Origin: Silene noctiflora
Taxonomy: Eukaryota; Streptophyta; Magnoliopsida; Caryophyllales; Caryophyllaceae
Length of the DNA stretch: 22,216 bases
Assembly (NCBI GenBank): GCA_009801015.1
Contig: VHZZ01001140.1
Coordinates: 31,466 to 53,681 of the forward strand
Direction: 5' to 3'
Shown here: positions 9,834 through 19,797 of the stretch, piece after piece
Position numbering within the stretch: position 1 is the first letter of the stretch
Layout: every line of letters begins with the position of its first letter
Made by a program: the position numbers and the translations under genes
Notes under the pieces: model-generated
The model's input: only the letters and a program-made list of their open reading frames with translations
Told to the model about the DNA's origin: nothing
The model's database searches: none

Positions 9834-9945
9834 TATCTACATTTCTATCCCGGGTAATACCGACATCCCGTTATCGACATCCTGCACCGGGTAAAACTGA
9901 CGTCCCACCATCTACATTCTTACATCGGTTTCAGAACTCGCCCTT
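9834..9945 (+). repeat. 37-38 bp tandem repeat, units 2b to 5
   Basis: The second half of unit 2 (9834-9852) is followed by unit 3 (GGTAATACCGACATCCC, from 9853), unit 4 (GGTAAAACTGACGTCCC, from 9890) and a decayed fifth start (GGTTTCAGAACTCGCCC, from 9927). Starts are spaced 37 bases. Joined across the solo LTR, unit 2 is 38 bases. Each unit has a conserved 17-base head and a more variable ATC-ACAT tail. Confidence 0.75.
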
Positions 9946-10590
9946 CAGAAGGTTTCAGGTATGATTTTTTCTTATGGCTGGCAAGCTTTCCCACGTAGTC
10001 TATTGGACTTTAAACGACCCTCCCCGGAAGTCGACATACTCTAAAATATTCCCGACGACAGGTCCTTTGTTCAGTCCCCTTGAACCGCCTCACGTCGCCA
10101 TAGTATTCAGGTTGTAATCTTCGATTGACCTGGGGGCTATACTTTGACTTTTGCCTTGTCCAAGCCTTAGTCAAAGTGGGGGCTCTGTAGATACCTCGTT
10201 TATGCACCCTTCGCCAAACACCCGATGATGATTGGACCGCATGTTTAATATACGAAGCGTTACTTCGAAATTATATTAATTTGACTTCAAATGATTGCCT
10301 AAAAGTCGTGTCAACCCCTCCATTGTCATCTACACGCCGATACGGTCGTTTTGGCAGTAATTAGAGTACATTTGGAGTCCGAGTCAAAAACCGTCTTCAT
10401 TTTCAGAAACCGTCATCATTTTCTCAAAAACCGTCTCAAATCTAAGTCGGGATATTTTTAAGAATCCGAAAATATCTCAAATATTTTTAAGATTTCGAAA
10501 ATATCTTATTTTGACGAAATAAGGAAAACAAATTCTTTCCAAATTCTGAAAACGGAAATCTTCGCTGCTAAAGGAGAAACATCTCCAGGA

Positions 10591-11584
10591 GAGGGCGCAC
10601 AGTCTGCTGCGCCTCTTCCTGGGCATGTTTCTAGCAGCGTCCAGATCTTCCTGGATTTTTTCCATATTTTAATCCTTCCCAAACTCTCACCTCGTGATTA
10701 GTATAAATAAAGGTCTCCGCTTCACATATTCTTCACGCGAGTGTCCGCCCCTTATCTTCTCTCTCTTTGCATTCTAATACCACGTGCTATTGTTACGACG
10801 CCTTCATGCTTGAGCATTCTCGACCACGTAATCTTAGATCATTCTAGCTACCAGTCACGTTTTGCATAGACCTACCAATTTGACCAATACACCTTAATCA
10901 ACTTAATTAAACTTGTTTTCTAAAAATCCTTTTAAAGGGCATCTTCGTTACATTTGTCGAATTAAGTCGTTTTTTGCTTCGCAACATGTAAGTCTGAGGG
11001 TGTAATTCCCATTTGCATTTTTTTTATTTTAACTCATGTAAGAGTTCATGCTTTCAAAATCACGAGTTTTCAAACCTTTTTTACGGATCAGCAGGGAAAG
11101 ATTGTCGAGAAGAAACGCAACAGCAGTTGCGCCTTCTGGAATAGTCGCAGCATCTGTTGCGCCTCTTCCAGGGGCTTCTTTTCTTCTTCTTCTTCCTCGA
11201 GTATCGATTGTTTCATCCCTTTTTGTTTTAATTTGTTTCCAAATTGTTTTAAGTTATTTATTCGACTTAAATCCCTCATAATCGATATTTGTGGATTTTT
11301 GTCATCTTATTCAAATCCAGATCTTCAATGATTCGATTTTCCCATATTAAATCATTGAAATTCGACTTTCATATATGTTTTCTGTTTTATGACGATCCCT
11401 TATTCATGCATAATCTACTAAATCACTTCAATTCGAGTTCAATATTAATAACATGTTTAAATTAACCAACAAACATTAACCAAAACACGAGTCTGACTTT
11501 CACAGTCAGAGTCCAACTCGAGAATAGTCGCATAAGGTGATGCGCCTCTTCCAGAGGGCGCAACACATGCTGCGCCTGTTCTGG
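10591..11584 (+). repeat. dispersed TGCGCCTCTTCC repeats in the Tat LTR
   Basis: Five related motifs of about 25-31 bases occur at 10591-10620, 11115-11139, 11142-11172, 11525-11556 and 11555-11584. Each has a left GCGCA or TCGCA box, six to ten variable bases, then TGCGCC followed by a CTCTTCC-like tail. GCGCA and TGCGC are inverted, so each copy can fold into a short stem. Two pairs are adjacent. They are GC-rich islands in an AT-rich LTR. Confidence 0.6.
10702..10710 (+). promoter_or_regulatory. TATA box of the Tat-like LTR
   Basis: TATAAATAA in AGTATAAATAAAGG, followed about 30 bases later by pyrimidine-rich sequence typical of a plant transcription start. It separates U3 from R. Confidence 0.6.
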
Positions 11585-12411
11585 GTTTTCATCTGCCTCT
11601 GAACTCGTCTCATTCTGACGTAGCTATTCTAATTAGTTTATAATCAACTATTATCCGTATTATCACTATTCGACTTGTTTGTTTATTTCTATTCGTATTT
11701 TCCTTTATTTCTTTTATTTCTTTTAATGTTTTAGTGTATTTACGGCATAGATTCATTTGTCCTTTTGTAATTTTATTCCTTTGCAATTTATTTCATCTTG
11801 TATAATTCATTTACTTGGTTTATTCACGTGTAATGAATATAAATATCCACCTCGCCTTAATTGCTTCTTAAATTTCTATGTCAACCGACTTAGTTTAAAT
11901 CACATGCTAGGATCAATCAATTACTTGTTGCATTGCACGCATATAACTAATGACATATCGAGTATAAATGACAATTCCCTGATCATTAGTAGAGGACGTT
12001 ATCGAGGAGGGAGGGATTAGGTGTTCTAGTATGAGCTTCCTAATACGTACTCCCACCCCTTACTCAGATATTATGAACACCAGTGTTCATTGGCATCGCG
12101 AGAATCATTCTAGACATGGAATGCTAAGGGTGACGAATTTTTTGGCGTCTATGTCATTTGATGAGTCATATTTATACATTATTATGCCTCCCCTTTAGTA
12201 TTTTAATACGGTTTTCGTGCTAGAATATGTTAATTACATGTTATTTATGCTAGAATGAGATAATTTGGCATTTTGGTGTTTTAATGCAGATTTGGAGCAT
12301 TTTGGAGAATAAGAGCACCGCGGAGGAGATGTGACGGAACACACGAAGCATGGCACGGAAATATAGAGAAAAAAAGAGAAGATTACACAAAGAAGTGGGA
12401 AGAACATAAAT

Positions 12412-12546
12412 ACTCGATTGAGTTTACTGATACTCGATCGAGGAACCTGGAGATCAATTAAAAGAATTTAATGTCGAGAGTTGAAGACTACGAGAATAGC
12501 ATATTCGATCGAGTATGCATGTACTCGATCGAGTACTCGATCGAGT
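12412..12546 (+). repeat. cluster of ACTCGATCGAGT palindromes in Athila U3
   Basis: Perfect 12-base palindromes lie at 12523-12534 and 12535-12546, directly head to tail. One-base variants lie at 12412-12423 (ACTCGATTGAGT) and 12504-12515 (TTCGATCGAGT core), and 12432-12442 is a truncated copy. The cluster lies about 40-170 bases upstream of the TATA box, where enhancer elements are expected. Confidence 0.8.
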
Positions 12547-12584
12547 TGAACCTGGAGGACTTTCCTAAATCAGTTTATCTTGTG

Positions 12585-12595
12585 CTATAAATACC
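12585..12595 (+). promoter_or_regulatory. TATA box of the Athila LTR
   Basis: CTATAAATACC in the middle of the LTR, downstream of the palindrome cluster. It is a strong match to the plant TATA consensus and marks the U3-R border. Confidence 0.7.
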
Positions 12596-13423
12596 AAACT
12601 CGATACCTATTGCTTTATTATGATTTATTTCGTATTTCTACTCTATAATACTCTAAAAACTTCTAGTTTAGTTTAGTTTATATTTATTCCGGATCTAAAC
12701 TTCGTTCATCATTAATCTCGTACGGTATTAATTCAATCGATCTCTTCTTAATACTTCAATATTTGTTATTTATCTTGTTTATGCTTTTAATTATGCCTTC
12801 TATCAATCTTAATGTTGTAGTTATGATTAGTATGCGTAGCTAATTTCTTTATCTGAGGTGAAAGGAGATCTAGGTTGTTAGAAGGGGGTTTATCTTAATA
12901 AATTGATTTTTAAATTGCTTTCTGTTGTTGTTTAATTGTTGTCCTGAATCTAGTTGATTAGTTTTGGCCAGAATTAATTAATTAGTTTTGCAAACTAGGA
13001 TTTTCACCGACCAAGTTAAGACTAGTATAGGATGCGACAATTGAATAGACTGACTTAATGATAGCGACCGCATGTTAAGTTTAGATCTAAAGGGCATAAT
13101 TGAGTCGACCGATAATATGACCTTAAACAATATAATTGCTCAATTACTTAGTTAAATCATCACCCCTGGATAACTACCCAGTGAACTTGATCCCTATACT
13201 CTTTTATATTTTTGAATTCGACTTATTTTTATACTATAATTAGTTTTAGTTCAACAAATCAAACTTTCAAGAAACTTGTTACCTTTAAGAAAGACTTAGA
13301 TAAAAGACAAATTAGACAATTAACTCCTCCATGTGGATTCGGCCCTTCTTACCGCTAGCTACTAGTTAGTAGTAATTTAGGTTTACTTTGATATAGGTCA
13401 TACGACTAAACCCTTATCAAATT

Positions 13424-13441
13424 TGGCGCCGTTGTCAGGGA
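13424..13441 (+). promoter_or_regulatory. primer-binding site (tRNA-Asp type)
   Basis: TGGCGCCGTTGTCAGGGA lies four bases after the LTR. Athila elements use a site complementary to the 3' end of tRNA-Asp (TGGCGCCGTTGCCGGGGA type). This copy differs at two positions. It primes minus-strand DNA synthesis. Confidence 0.85.
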
Positions 13442-13541
13442 GGCAACTATTTTCTGTTTGTTTTTGTTTATGTTTGTCTTTTGTCTCAGGGAACCTTAGT
13501 TCCTTGAGACAGTTTTTATATTTTTCTTGTTGTTTTCGTGG

Positions 13542-15607
13542 ATGCCCAGGTCGACTAGGTCCGAAATTCTACCTTTAGATCCCGAGCCAGAGAAGATTTT
13601 TCGCTACAGACGAAAATTTCAGAGAGAAATCAGTCAGGTGAAAGACTTGAGTACACCTGACGCCGATTACGAGCTACTTACTTTTGCAGAAGATCAGTCC
13701 TTAGAAGAGGACAAACCAATTTTTGTCACTTCTATTCCTCCAGTAATCAAAATGCCTACATTAGCAAGTCACTCTAAACCTACTTTTGATTCTATCCCTA
13801 AAGGATTCAAGCTCCCTACTACTGACAAGGGAACTTTTGAGATTCGCCCCTCCTATATAAATTTGGTGGAGCGAAATATGTTTGGAGGAGGACCTGGAGA
13901 AGACCCTGCAAAACATATGGAGAAGTTTGTTATATACTGCTGCTTCATCCCTTTGACTGCTGGGGTAACTCAGGATCAAGTGAAGCGAGTCCTATTTCCC
14001 TTTTCTCTAAGGGATAATAAAGCTGAGTGATTGTGTGACTTAAACATGGAGGCTTTGGGCATTACTGATTAGAACTCATTAGCTCTTGCATTTTACAAGA
14101 GGTATTTCCCACCCCAGAAGACCAATGTCTTAAGGAGTCAGATCAGTAGCTTCAAACAAAGTCCTACTGAAGACTTTAATGAAGCATGGATTCGTTTCAA
14201 ACAATTAGTTTGCTCTATTCCACATCATAGAGCTTTGCTAGATTCCTCAGCTAATGGGAGGTTTCAAAACAATACAAATTATGATAATGCATGGAAGCTA
14301 ATTGATGAGACGTCTACTCACACTACTGAGTATGGTAATCCAAGAGGGAGTGCTAGAGGTGGAGGTTCAGACAGTGTTGTTGTAGCACAATTAGAGGCAT
14401 TGACTGCTAAAATTGCATAATTGCAGACGACTCAGTCTTTTGGTCAACAGCAGACGGTTCATGTCATGGTTCAACAGGAGGTGCCATGTGAGAGATGTGG
14501 GATTGGTGGTCACATTGCCGTAAGATATATGAGTATAATTGAACAAGTACATGTTTTTTAGTCATTCAAGCAATGTACTCCTTATTCCAACTTCATCCCT
14601 GAAAGAAGTCAGAATGAATCTACTCCAACCCCATAGCCGAACGCATATGTCATTCCTCGGAACCGCGGTAATCAGCCGGGTTACTATCAAAGGCCGCCTC
14701 AACAATTTCAGCCATTGCAACCTCCTCAGCAAGCTCCAATGATCTAGCTTAGATGAAAGCCATGTTGCAGCAGAGTTTGATGATTCATTAGAAGCAAGCT
14801 ACGCAGATTTATGAGCTCATGGCTCATAATAAGATGCTTGATACTCAAGTGGCGGTAAAAAATCCATCTAAACAGCCCGGAAATCTTCCTTCTCAAGGTA
14901 AACAAGCGCATGAGCAAGTAAATGCTATTTTCTTGAGGAGTGGAACTTCTTATACAAGTCCGGAGGAGCCCACTAATGAGGATGATGTCCTTTACATGCA
15001 TCCTAAGGAATTGAGTAACCTGAAGTTGGGTGATGACGAGAATGAATTAAGCAAGGATAAAACATGAAGCAAGAAAAACAACGAAACAGTAATGACTACA
15101 GTGGGTACTCGATCGAGTATACCCCCTTGATGATGATGTTTCCCGCTTTTCAGCTACGGCCTTTGATGCAAATAAGGTACTCGATCGAGAAAACCCTAAA
15201 CTCGATCGAGTAACCCCTATGATTGATGAAGACGATTCACGCGTTGAGAAGAACAAGAAAAAAGAAGCCGAGCCAATCACAATTGCTCTACCTTTTCCCC
15301 AACGACAACAAAAATGTAAGCTTGATAAACAGTTCGGGAAGTTTATAGAGGTAATTCGGAATTTCTAAGTGAGAGTGCCTTTTACTGAGTTGGTCACTCA
15401 AATGTCAGCTTATGCTAAGTTCTTAAAGGATATTTTGACAAGGAAGCGGTCCTTTGATGAGGTTGAGACAGTTGCATTCACTCAACAATGCAGCGCTGCA
15501 TTACAAGCCACTTCACCTCCTATGCTTAAGGATCCAGGGAGTTTTTCTATTCCTTGCCATATTGGTAATATTGCTATAGATAAAGCTCTATGTGATTTAG
15601 GGGCTAG
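13542..15607 (+). pseudogene. Athila gag and start of protease, broken
   Basis: Gag forms the capsid; the protease would cut the polyprotein. The likely start is ATG at 13542 (MPRSTRSEI), after an in-frame TTG at 13527. The first frame runs to TGA at 14028 and includes LPTTDKGTFEIRP and MFGGGPGEDPAKHMEKF, typical of Athila gag. The capsid continues in the same frame (FYKRYFPPQKTN, FNEAWIRFKQL), apparently missing some codons before RALLDSSANG (about 14231). The zinc knuckle CERCGIGGHIAVRY (from 14487) has Tyr for its last Cys. Stops occur near 14070, 14418 and 14559. Another frame carries AHEQVNAIFLRSG (about 14908-14945). The linker at 15107-15211 has three ACTCGATCGAG boxes. The protease part (15369-15607) ends at DLGAS, where the chromovirus begins. 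Confidence 0.85.
15107..15211 (+). repeat. ACTCGATCGAGT palindromes in the Athila gag-protease linker
   Basis: Copies lie at 15107-15118 (perfect), 15179-15190 (last base A) and 15200-15211 (perfect). They are the same 12-mer as in U3 of this element's LTR, but within what should be coding sequence. Confidence 0.8.
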
Positions 15608-16076
15608 TGAGCCAAAACCGTACTTGCCAGAACAGCACAAGCAGGCGTAAATATAAGTCAAGCAAGGGCATAGCAAAATGAAGAATCCATAAGAATGAGA
15701 CTCAAGTAAACAATCAAACAACATAAGAGATTCGTACTTGAAGCGGGATATATATAACCCATGACATTTCATAATTCAAATATGAAGCAATTTACGTCAT
15801 TTTATTCATTTGAAACACGAGTAAATGATTCTTAATTTAATAACAAGTCACTTGAATGAAACGTAAATAAATGATAACAAATGAATTACGTAATATAAAA
15901 CATAAATAAATGACTCGTGATTAAATTACAAATTACTTGGATACGATATAAGCAATTAATAACGAATGTATTATGTACTATATAACATGAGGCGAAACGT
16001 AAATAATCCAAACCCAACTCGTACCCAAACAAGGCACGATTCACAAACGAACACCAAACAAAAGGCTAGAAGCAGC

Positions 16077-16420
16077 CAGCCATACCGGTGGGACAAGCCT
16101 GATTCCGGCCATTACAGTGGCAGAGGGACAGGAGGGAGCAAGCTGGTCAACACAGCCATACCGGTGGGAGGAGGAGTGTCCCGGCCGGTACGGGGCTGCT
16201 GGGGCTGGCATACCGCAGAGAAAGGGCGAGAGAAGAAGAACTGTGCAAGGGAAGGGCTGCCCTGGACCTCATACCGGTCAGGGAGCAGCCATGTCACCGG
16301 TACGGGGAAGGGAGGTTGGTTAGGAGTAGTTATGTCGGTGGGACAAAAACAGAGCATACACACAAACAAGGTGCTTTGGGCTCGGTCCCGGCCTGGAAGA
16401 GCCGTGGTGTCGGCGGGATG
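16077..16420 (-). repeat. GC-rich island with CATACCGGTGGGA repeats inside the LTR
   Basis: Plus-strand copies of CATACCGGTGGGA or close variants begin at 16081, 16157, 16209 (CATACCGCAG), 16270 (CATACCGGTCAGG), 16331 (TATGTCGGTGGGACA) and 16408 (TGTCGGCGGGA), spaced 52-77 bases. CCGGCCGGTACGGGG and CACCGGTACGGGG lie between. The block is rich in CCGG and GGGA and contrasts sharply with the AT-rich LTR on both sides. No conserved ORF is seen. Confidence 0.65.
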
Positions 16421-17364
16421 ACGCCAGAGGGGGTGCCAAGGGGGAGTGCTAGGGTCTGTCCCGGTGCGGCATGAGGGGGCTGCCGGCAGGAGGCCTGGGA
16501 AGATGGGGTGTACGTATGAAAGCAAAGGGGACGAGTTTTAGACGGTTTTGAATCGTTCTAAACTCGTTCCACACATTTTGAAAATAAATATGACGGTCCA
16601 AAATTATAATTTTCCACCCAAATTAATTTATAACCTTTTTAACATAATTCTACAAATTAATTCATATACATGTCATTTAACGAAAATTTCAAACATTTGA
16701 GACGGAAAATGTTTAAATCGAAAACGAGCCATCCAAAGTTACCCAAACCATTCCAATTCTTCAAAATTCCGTCAAGGGGGCTTTTATACTCAACTAGGGC
16801 ATATAGTGAAGTGCGTATGAGATGGGAAAATCAATTGTTTACACTTTCAAGTAGCCATCTTTACCCAATTATTTCCAACAACAAAACCATCCAACAATCT
16901 CATGACATGAATAAACATAGAACATGACATGAATACAATATTCCACCNAATAATTCTCTCATGAAAATAATTCAACACAACNACAAGACAATATATGAAT
17001 TAACATGTCCAAAATTACTCAATAATTTCAAGACAACCACAAATACTAACAAACTTATCAAGAAACATGTCAAACATGTAAACTTACCAACTTTAAACTA
17101 TTAAAGGCTAAATCTTTCACATATAAAGCACATAAATGGTAGTAATGTCGAGTAACCTATCACCGTTACCTTATTTGCACTTCAATCCTCTAAGGAATCG
17201 TCAATCTCGTACGAGCCCGCCTCCGGGTCGTCCAAGTTCCTTCCTAGAAACACAAAATTCATAAAAGAGTTAGTTTTGGCAAACCCTAGAAAGACGAATT
17301 CTGAGATTTACCAACCAAGGAAGTATCTTTCTTACTTAGAAAGGAGGATGAGAAGAGGAAGAAA

Positions 17365-17376
17365 TTGGCGCGAAAA
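17365..17376 (-). promoter_or_regulatory. E2F-like motif in the chromovirus LTR
   Basis: On the minus strand it reads TTTTCGCGCCAA, containing TTTCGCGCC, a good match to the plant E2F site (TTTSSCGC). The identical 12-mer lies at 22205-22216 at a similar place in the second LTR. Binding is inferred, not shown. Confidence 0.4.
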
Positions 17377-17755
17377 TCGGGGGATTTGGTTGACAATTGA
17401 GCGAGTTATGAAGTTTTTAAGGTTGATGAAAAAGTGTAACAATGGTGGAAGTTGTAGAGACAAAAGTTGCTGAAATTTTATGGGAAGATGAAGAGGAAAA
17501 AGATGGTTTTGAGAGGAGGAAAGAGTAAATAGGCCCATTACATAGTCTAGGCCCAAGCTTAACTCAAGTTGAGTCAGTTTCTATTGAAATCTACGTCTCA
17601 AGGCTACTATACTTTGAGACGGGACATATTAACATCAATATAATTATTATACCTCTCAAATTATATTTTATGAAAAATAAGTTTTAAACTTAATCAATTT
17701 AATTAAAATATTAAAATTAATTATAATTACGATTTAGAAAAGCGCGGGTGTTACA

Positions 17756-17771
17756 ACCATCCCTCCTTTTA
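17756..17771 (-). promoter_or_regulatory. polypurine tract of the chromovirus
   Basis: On the minus strand TAAAAGGAGGGATGGT directly precedes the LTR start TGTAACACCC. It is the expected primer site for plus-strand DNA synthesis and fixes the LTR edge and the orientation. Confidence 0.75.
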
Positions 17772-17811
17772 AAAAGTTTCGTCCTCGAAACTTGAAGCAA
17801 TGGTGATTACC

Positions 17812-18350
17812 TCAAGAGAACAAACTAGGGTACTTGCTACGCATAGCGGCTTCCGGTTCCCACGTCTCTTCCTCTACATTACCACACTTTCACAACACCT
17901 TCACCAAGGGTATAACTTTACTTCTCAACTTCTTATCCTTCTTGTCCAAAATACAAATTGGCCTCTCTTCAAAAGATAGACTAGGCTCGAGCTCGGAAAT
18001 TTCATTTTGCAAAACATGACTTGGGTCACTAATGTATTTCCTAAGTTGAGACACATGGAAAACATCATGAACCTTACCCAAACTCGGGGGCAAATCCAAT
18101 TTGTAAGTCACGGCACCAATCCTTTTCGCAACTTCAATGGGTCCAATGTACTTGGGACTCAACTTCCCTTTCACACCAAACCTCTTAACACCTTTCATTG
18201 GGGATACCTTCAAGAATACTTTATCACCAACTTCAAACTCAAGGGGTCGACGGCGAACATCGGCATAAGACTTTTGACGATCTTAGGCGGCTCTCATTCT
18301 CTCTAGGATGAGTTTCACATGATCAATCGTCTCGGCTAGCTTGTCGGGTC
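17812..18350 (-). pseudogene. chromovirus integrase C-terminus and chromodomain tail
   Basis: This is the C-terminal end of the pol polyprotein, which binds DNA and, through the chromodomain, guides integration into marked chromatin. After a stop at 18283-18285 the frame reads through DVRRRPLEFEVGDKVFLKVSP and KLSPKYIGPIEVAKRIGAV, the GPY/F-type module. VHDVFHVSQLRKYI and SFEERPICILD follow, then the chromodomain. A TGA at 17890-17892 replaces a tryptophan codon inside the chromodomain. The same frame continues with EEETWEPEAAMRSKYP to the natural end, TGA at 17812-17814, 41 bases before the polypurine tract. Confidence 0.85.
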
Positions 18351-19797
18351 CTAAATCACGAACATCACTTGCTTGATCCCAACAAATCGAACTACGACAC
18401 TTCCTTCTATACAAAGCCTCATAGATGCCATCTTGATAGAAGCATGGTAACTGCTGTTATAGGAAAATTCCACCAACGGAAAAATCTTCTCCCAACTAAC
18501 ATGGAAGTCAAGGGCAGAAGCACGCAACAAGTCTTCGAGGGTTTGAATGGTTCTCTCGGTTTGTCCATCAGTAGCGGCGTAAAAGGCGGTACTCATCAAT
18601 AATTTGCTACCCATAGCATCTTTCAAAGCTTTCCAAAACCTCGAACAAAATCTCTGGTCACGATCCGAAACAATCTCTTTAGGAACACTATGGTAATGAA
18701 CGATCGCATCCACATAGGCATTAGCAAGACGGTCCAAACTCCATGTTTCCTTAATAGGAACGAACTAGCACATTTGGTCAATCTATCCACAATTACCCAA
18801 ACGGCATCCTTCCACCAACGGTCTTAGGCAATGCCATTACAAAATCCATGAAAATGGACTCCCATTTCCATAAAGGAACATCCAAGGGTTGTAGCAAACC
18901 TCCGGGTCTCTTATGCTCAATCTTCACTTGTTGACAAGTAAGACATCTTCCAACATAGGTCACTATGTCCTTCTTCATGCTAGGCCACCAAAATTGAAAC
19001 TTCAAGTCTTGGTACATCTTGTCTCTTCCGGGATGAATGAAGTAAGGGGATAGGCGAGCTTTATCAAGAACTTTCTTCCTCAATCCATTGGTGTGGGGAA
19101 CATACATGCGGCCACGGTAGCGAAGAAATCCATTAGCATCAATCTCACAGTCCTTAGGCTTGCCTTCCGGAAGCTTGGCTTGAATCCTCTTGAAAGTAGC
19201 ATCATCTTCTAGGTTATCACGAATCTTTTGGTGAAGAATGGGCTCGGCAACTAAGGCACCTATATGAGCAAAACCACTCTCCACAAAATGTAGGTTCAAC
19301 CTACGAAACTCGGCACAAAGATCATCGGGAAGTACAAGAATGGTACTCAAGGAATGAGTCGTCTTCCTACTAAGGGCATCAGTAACCACATTTGCTTTTT
19401 CTTCATGGTACAACAACTCCACATCATACTCATTCACCATTTCCAACCAACGGCGTTGTCTCATATTCAACTCCTTTTGGGTGAAGATATACCTCAAACT
19501 CTTATGGTCGGTGTAGATACAGCAATGGACTCCAATGAGGTAGTGTCTCCAAATCTTCAAAGCATGAACAACGGCGGATAACTCAAGGTCATGAGTAGGG
19601 TAGTTCACCTCATGAACTCTAAATTATCGCGAAGCATAGGCAAAAACTCTCATATTTCGCATAAGGACACACCCTAAACCCAACTTAGAGGTGCCACAAA
19701 ACACATCAAAATCCACACCATCTTCGGGCAAGGTCAACACGGGAGCAGTAGTCAACCTTCTCTTCAACTCTTGGAACGCTTATTCACAAGTATCGGT
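18351..19797 (-). pseudogene. chromovirus RNase H and integrase, broken
   Basis: RNase H removes the RNA strand during reverse transcription; integrase inserts the DNA copy. RNase H runs from about 19797 to 19380 ([49 protein letters not shown]), with TAA stops at 19780-19782 and 19624-19626. The integrase zinc region has [11 protein letters not shown] and [16 protein letters not shown] (about 19035-18900). The core has all three acidic residues: Asp in MDFV (about 18845), Asp in SDRDQRF (about 18660) and Glu in GQTERT (about 18555). Frameshifts lie near 18800 (just after the first Asp) and near 18425 (after SYHASIKMA). The frame then stays open to the stop at 18283. Confidence 0.88.

Larger units (their letters stand above)
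9829..10185 (+). other. right half of the Tat-like 3' noncoding region, with polypurine tract
   Basis: After the tandem repeats there are about 230 bases without an ORF of interest. The block ends in AAAGTGGGGGCTC (10173-10185), directly before TGTAGATACC. This order is the usual 3' end of Tat/Ogre-type elements: noncoding tail, polypurine tract, 3' LTR. The tract primes plus-strand DNA synthesis in reverse transcription. A G-rich near copy, GACCTGGGGGCTATA (about 10126-10142), lies some 45 bases upstream. No Tat coding region is left in the window. Confidence 0.65.
10186..12158 (+). mobile_element. Tat/Ogre-like 3' LTR, partial (cut by Athila)
   Basis: It starts TGTAGATACCTCG right after the polypurine tract. 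A TATA box lies at 10702-10710, giving a U3 of roughly 530 bases, followed by a CT-rich leader (CTTATCTTCTCTCTC). The rest is long and noncoding, with TGCGCC-type repeats between 10591 and 11584 and CTCGAG-like and GAACACC segments near 12000-12110. The LTR does not reach a CA end: at 12159 it gives way to an Athila LTR preceded by TCATT, the likely target duplication. The missing end should lie right of this window. Small ORFs inside are not conserved and are not called. Confidence 0.7.
12159..13419 (+). repeat. Athila 5' LTR
   Basis: It starts TGATGAGTCATATTT and ends AAACCCTTATCA, 1261 bases, and is followed four bases later by the primer-binding site, which fixes its right end. U3 holds the ACTCGATCGAGT palindromes and the TATA box at 12585. 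R-U5 (about 12620-13419) is AT-rich and noncoding. No gene is seen in it. Confidence 0.85.
12159..15607 (+). mobile_element. Athila-type Ty3/gypsy element, 5' part, interrupted
   Basis: It consists of a 5' LTR (12159-13419), a primer-binding site matching tRNA-Asp, and a broken gag-protease region. It stops inside the protease at the DLGAS active-site motif, where the minus-strand chromovirus begins. The rest of pol and the 3' LTR should lie beyond the right edge of the window. It sits inside the Tat-like LTR, with TCATT (12154-12158) as presumed target duplication. Several stops and frame changes show it is not active. Confidence 0.85.
15608..17755 (-). repeat. chromovirus 3' LTR
   Basis: On the minus strand it starts TGTAACACCCGCGC at 17755, directly after a polypurine tract, and ends GGTTTTGGCTCA at 15608, about 2.15 kb. 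U3 (about 17755-17470) has GACTCAACTTGAGTT and GGGCC boxes. The middle contains TTTTCGCGCCAA (17365-17376) and a possible short intron (17244-17335). A GC-rich repeat island lies at 16077-16420. The segment 15640-16070 is AT-rich and empty. Two N bases lie at 16948 and 16982. Open frames in both strands of the GC island are composition artefacts. The left end is placed where Athila protease similarity stops, so it may be off by a base or two. Confidence 0.75.

Noticed and set aside
10010-10207. Minus-strand 65-codon basic ORF across the polypurine tract and LTR start
   Set aside because: It is antisense to a well-defined element boundary and has no domain.
15966-16525. Overlapping open frames of 137-151 codons on both strands in the GC-rich LTR part
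   Set aside because: They lie wholly inside the LTR, follow the GC-rich repeat composition, appear on both strands at once and show no known motif.
16948-16982. Two N bases as a possible scaffold gap
   Set aside because: They are single ambiguous calls within otherwise continuous LTR sequence, not a gap.
17332-17556. Minus-strand ORF of 74 codons with a Leu-rich sequence
   Set aside because: It lies within the LTR leader in CT-rich sequence; Leu, Phe and Ser content follows from composition.
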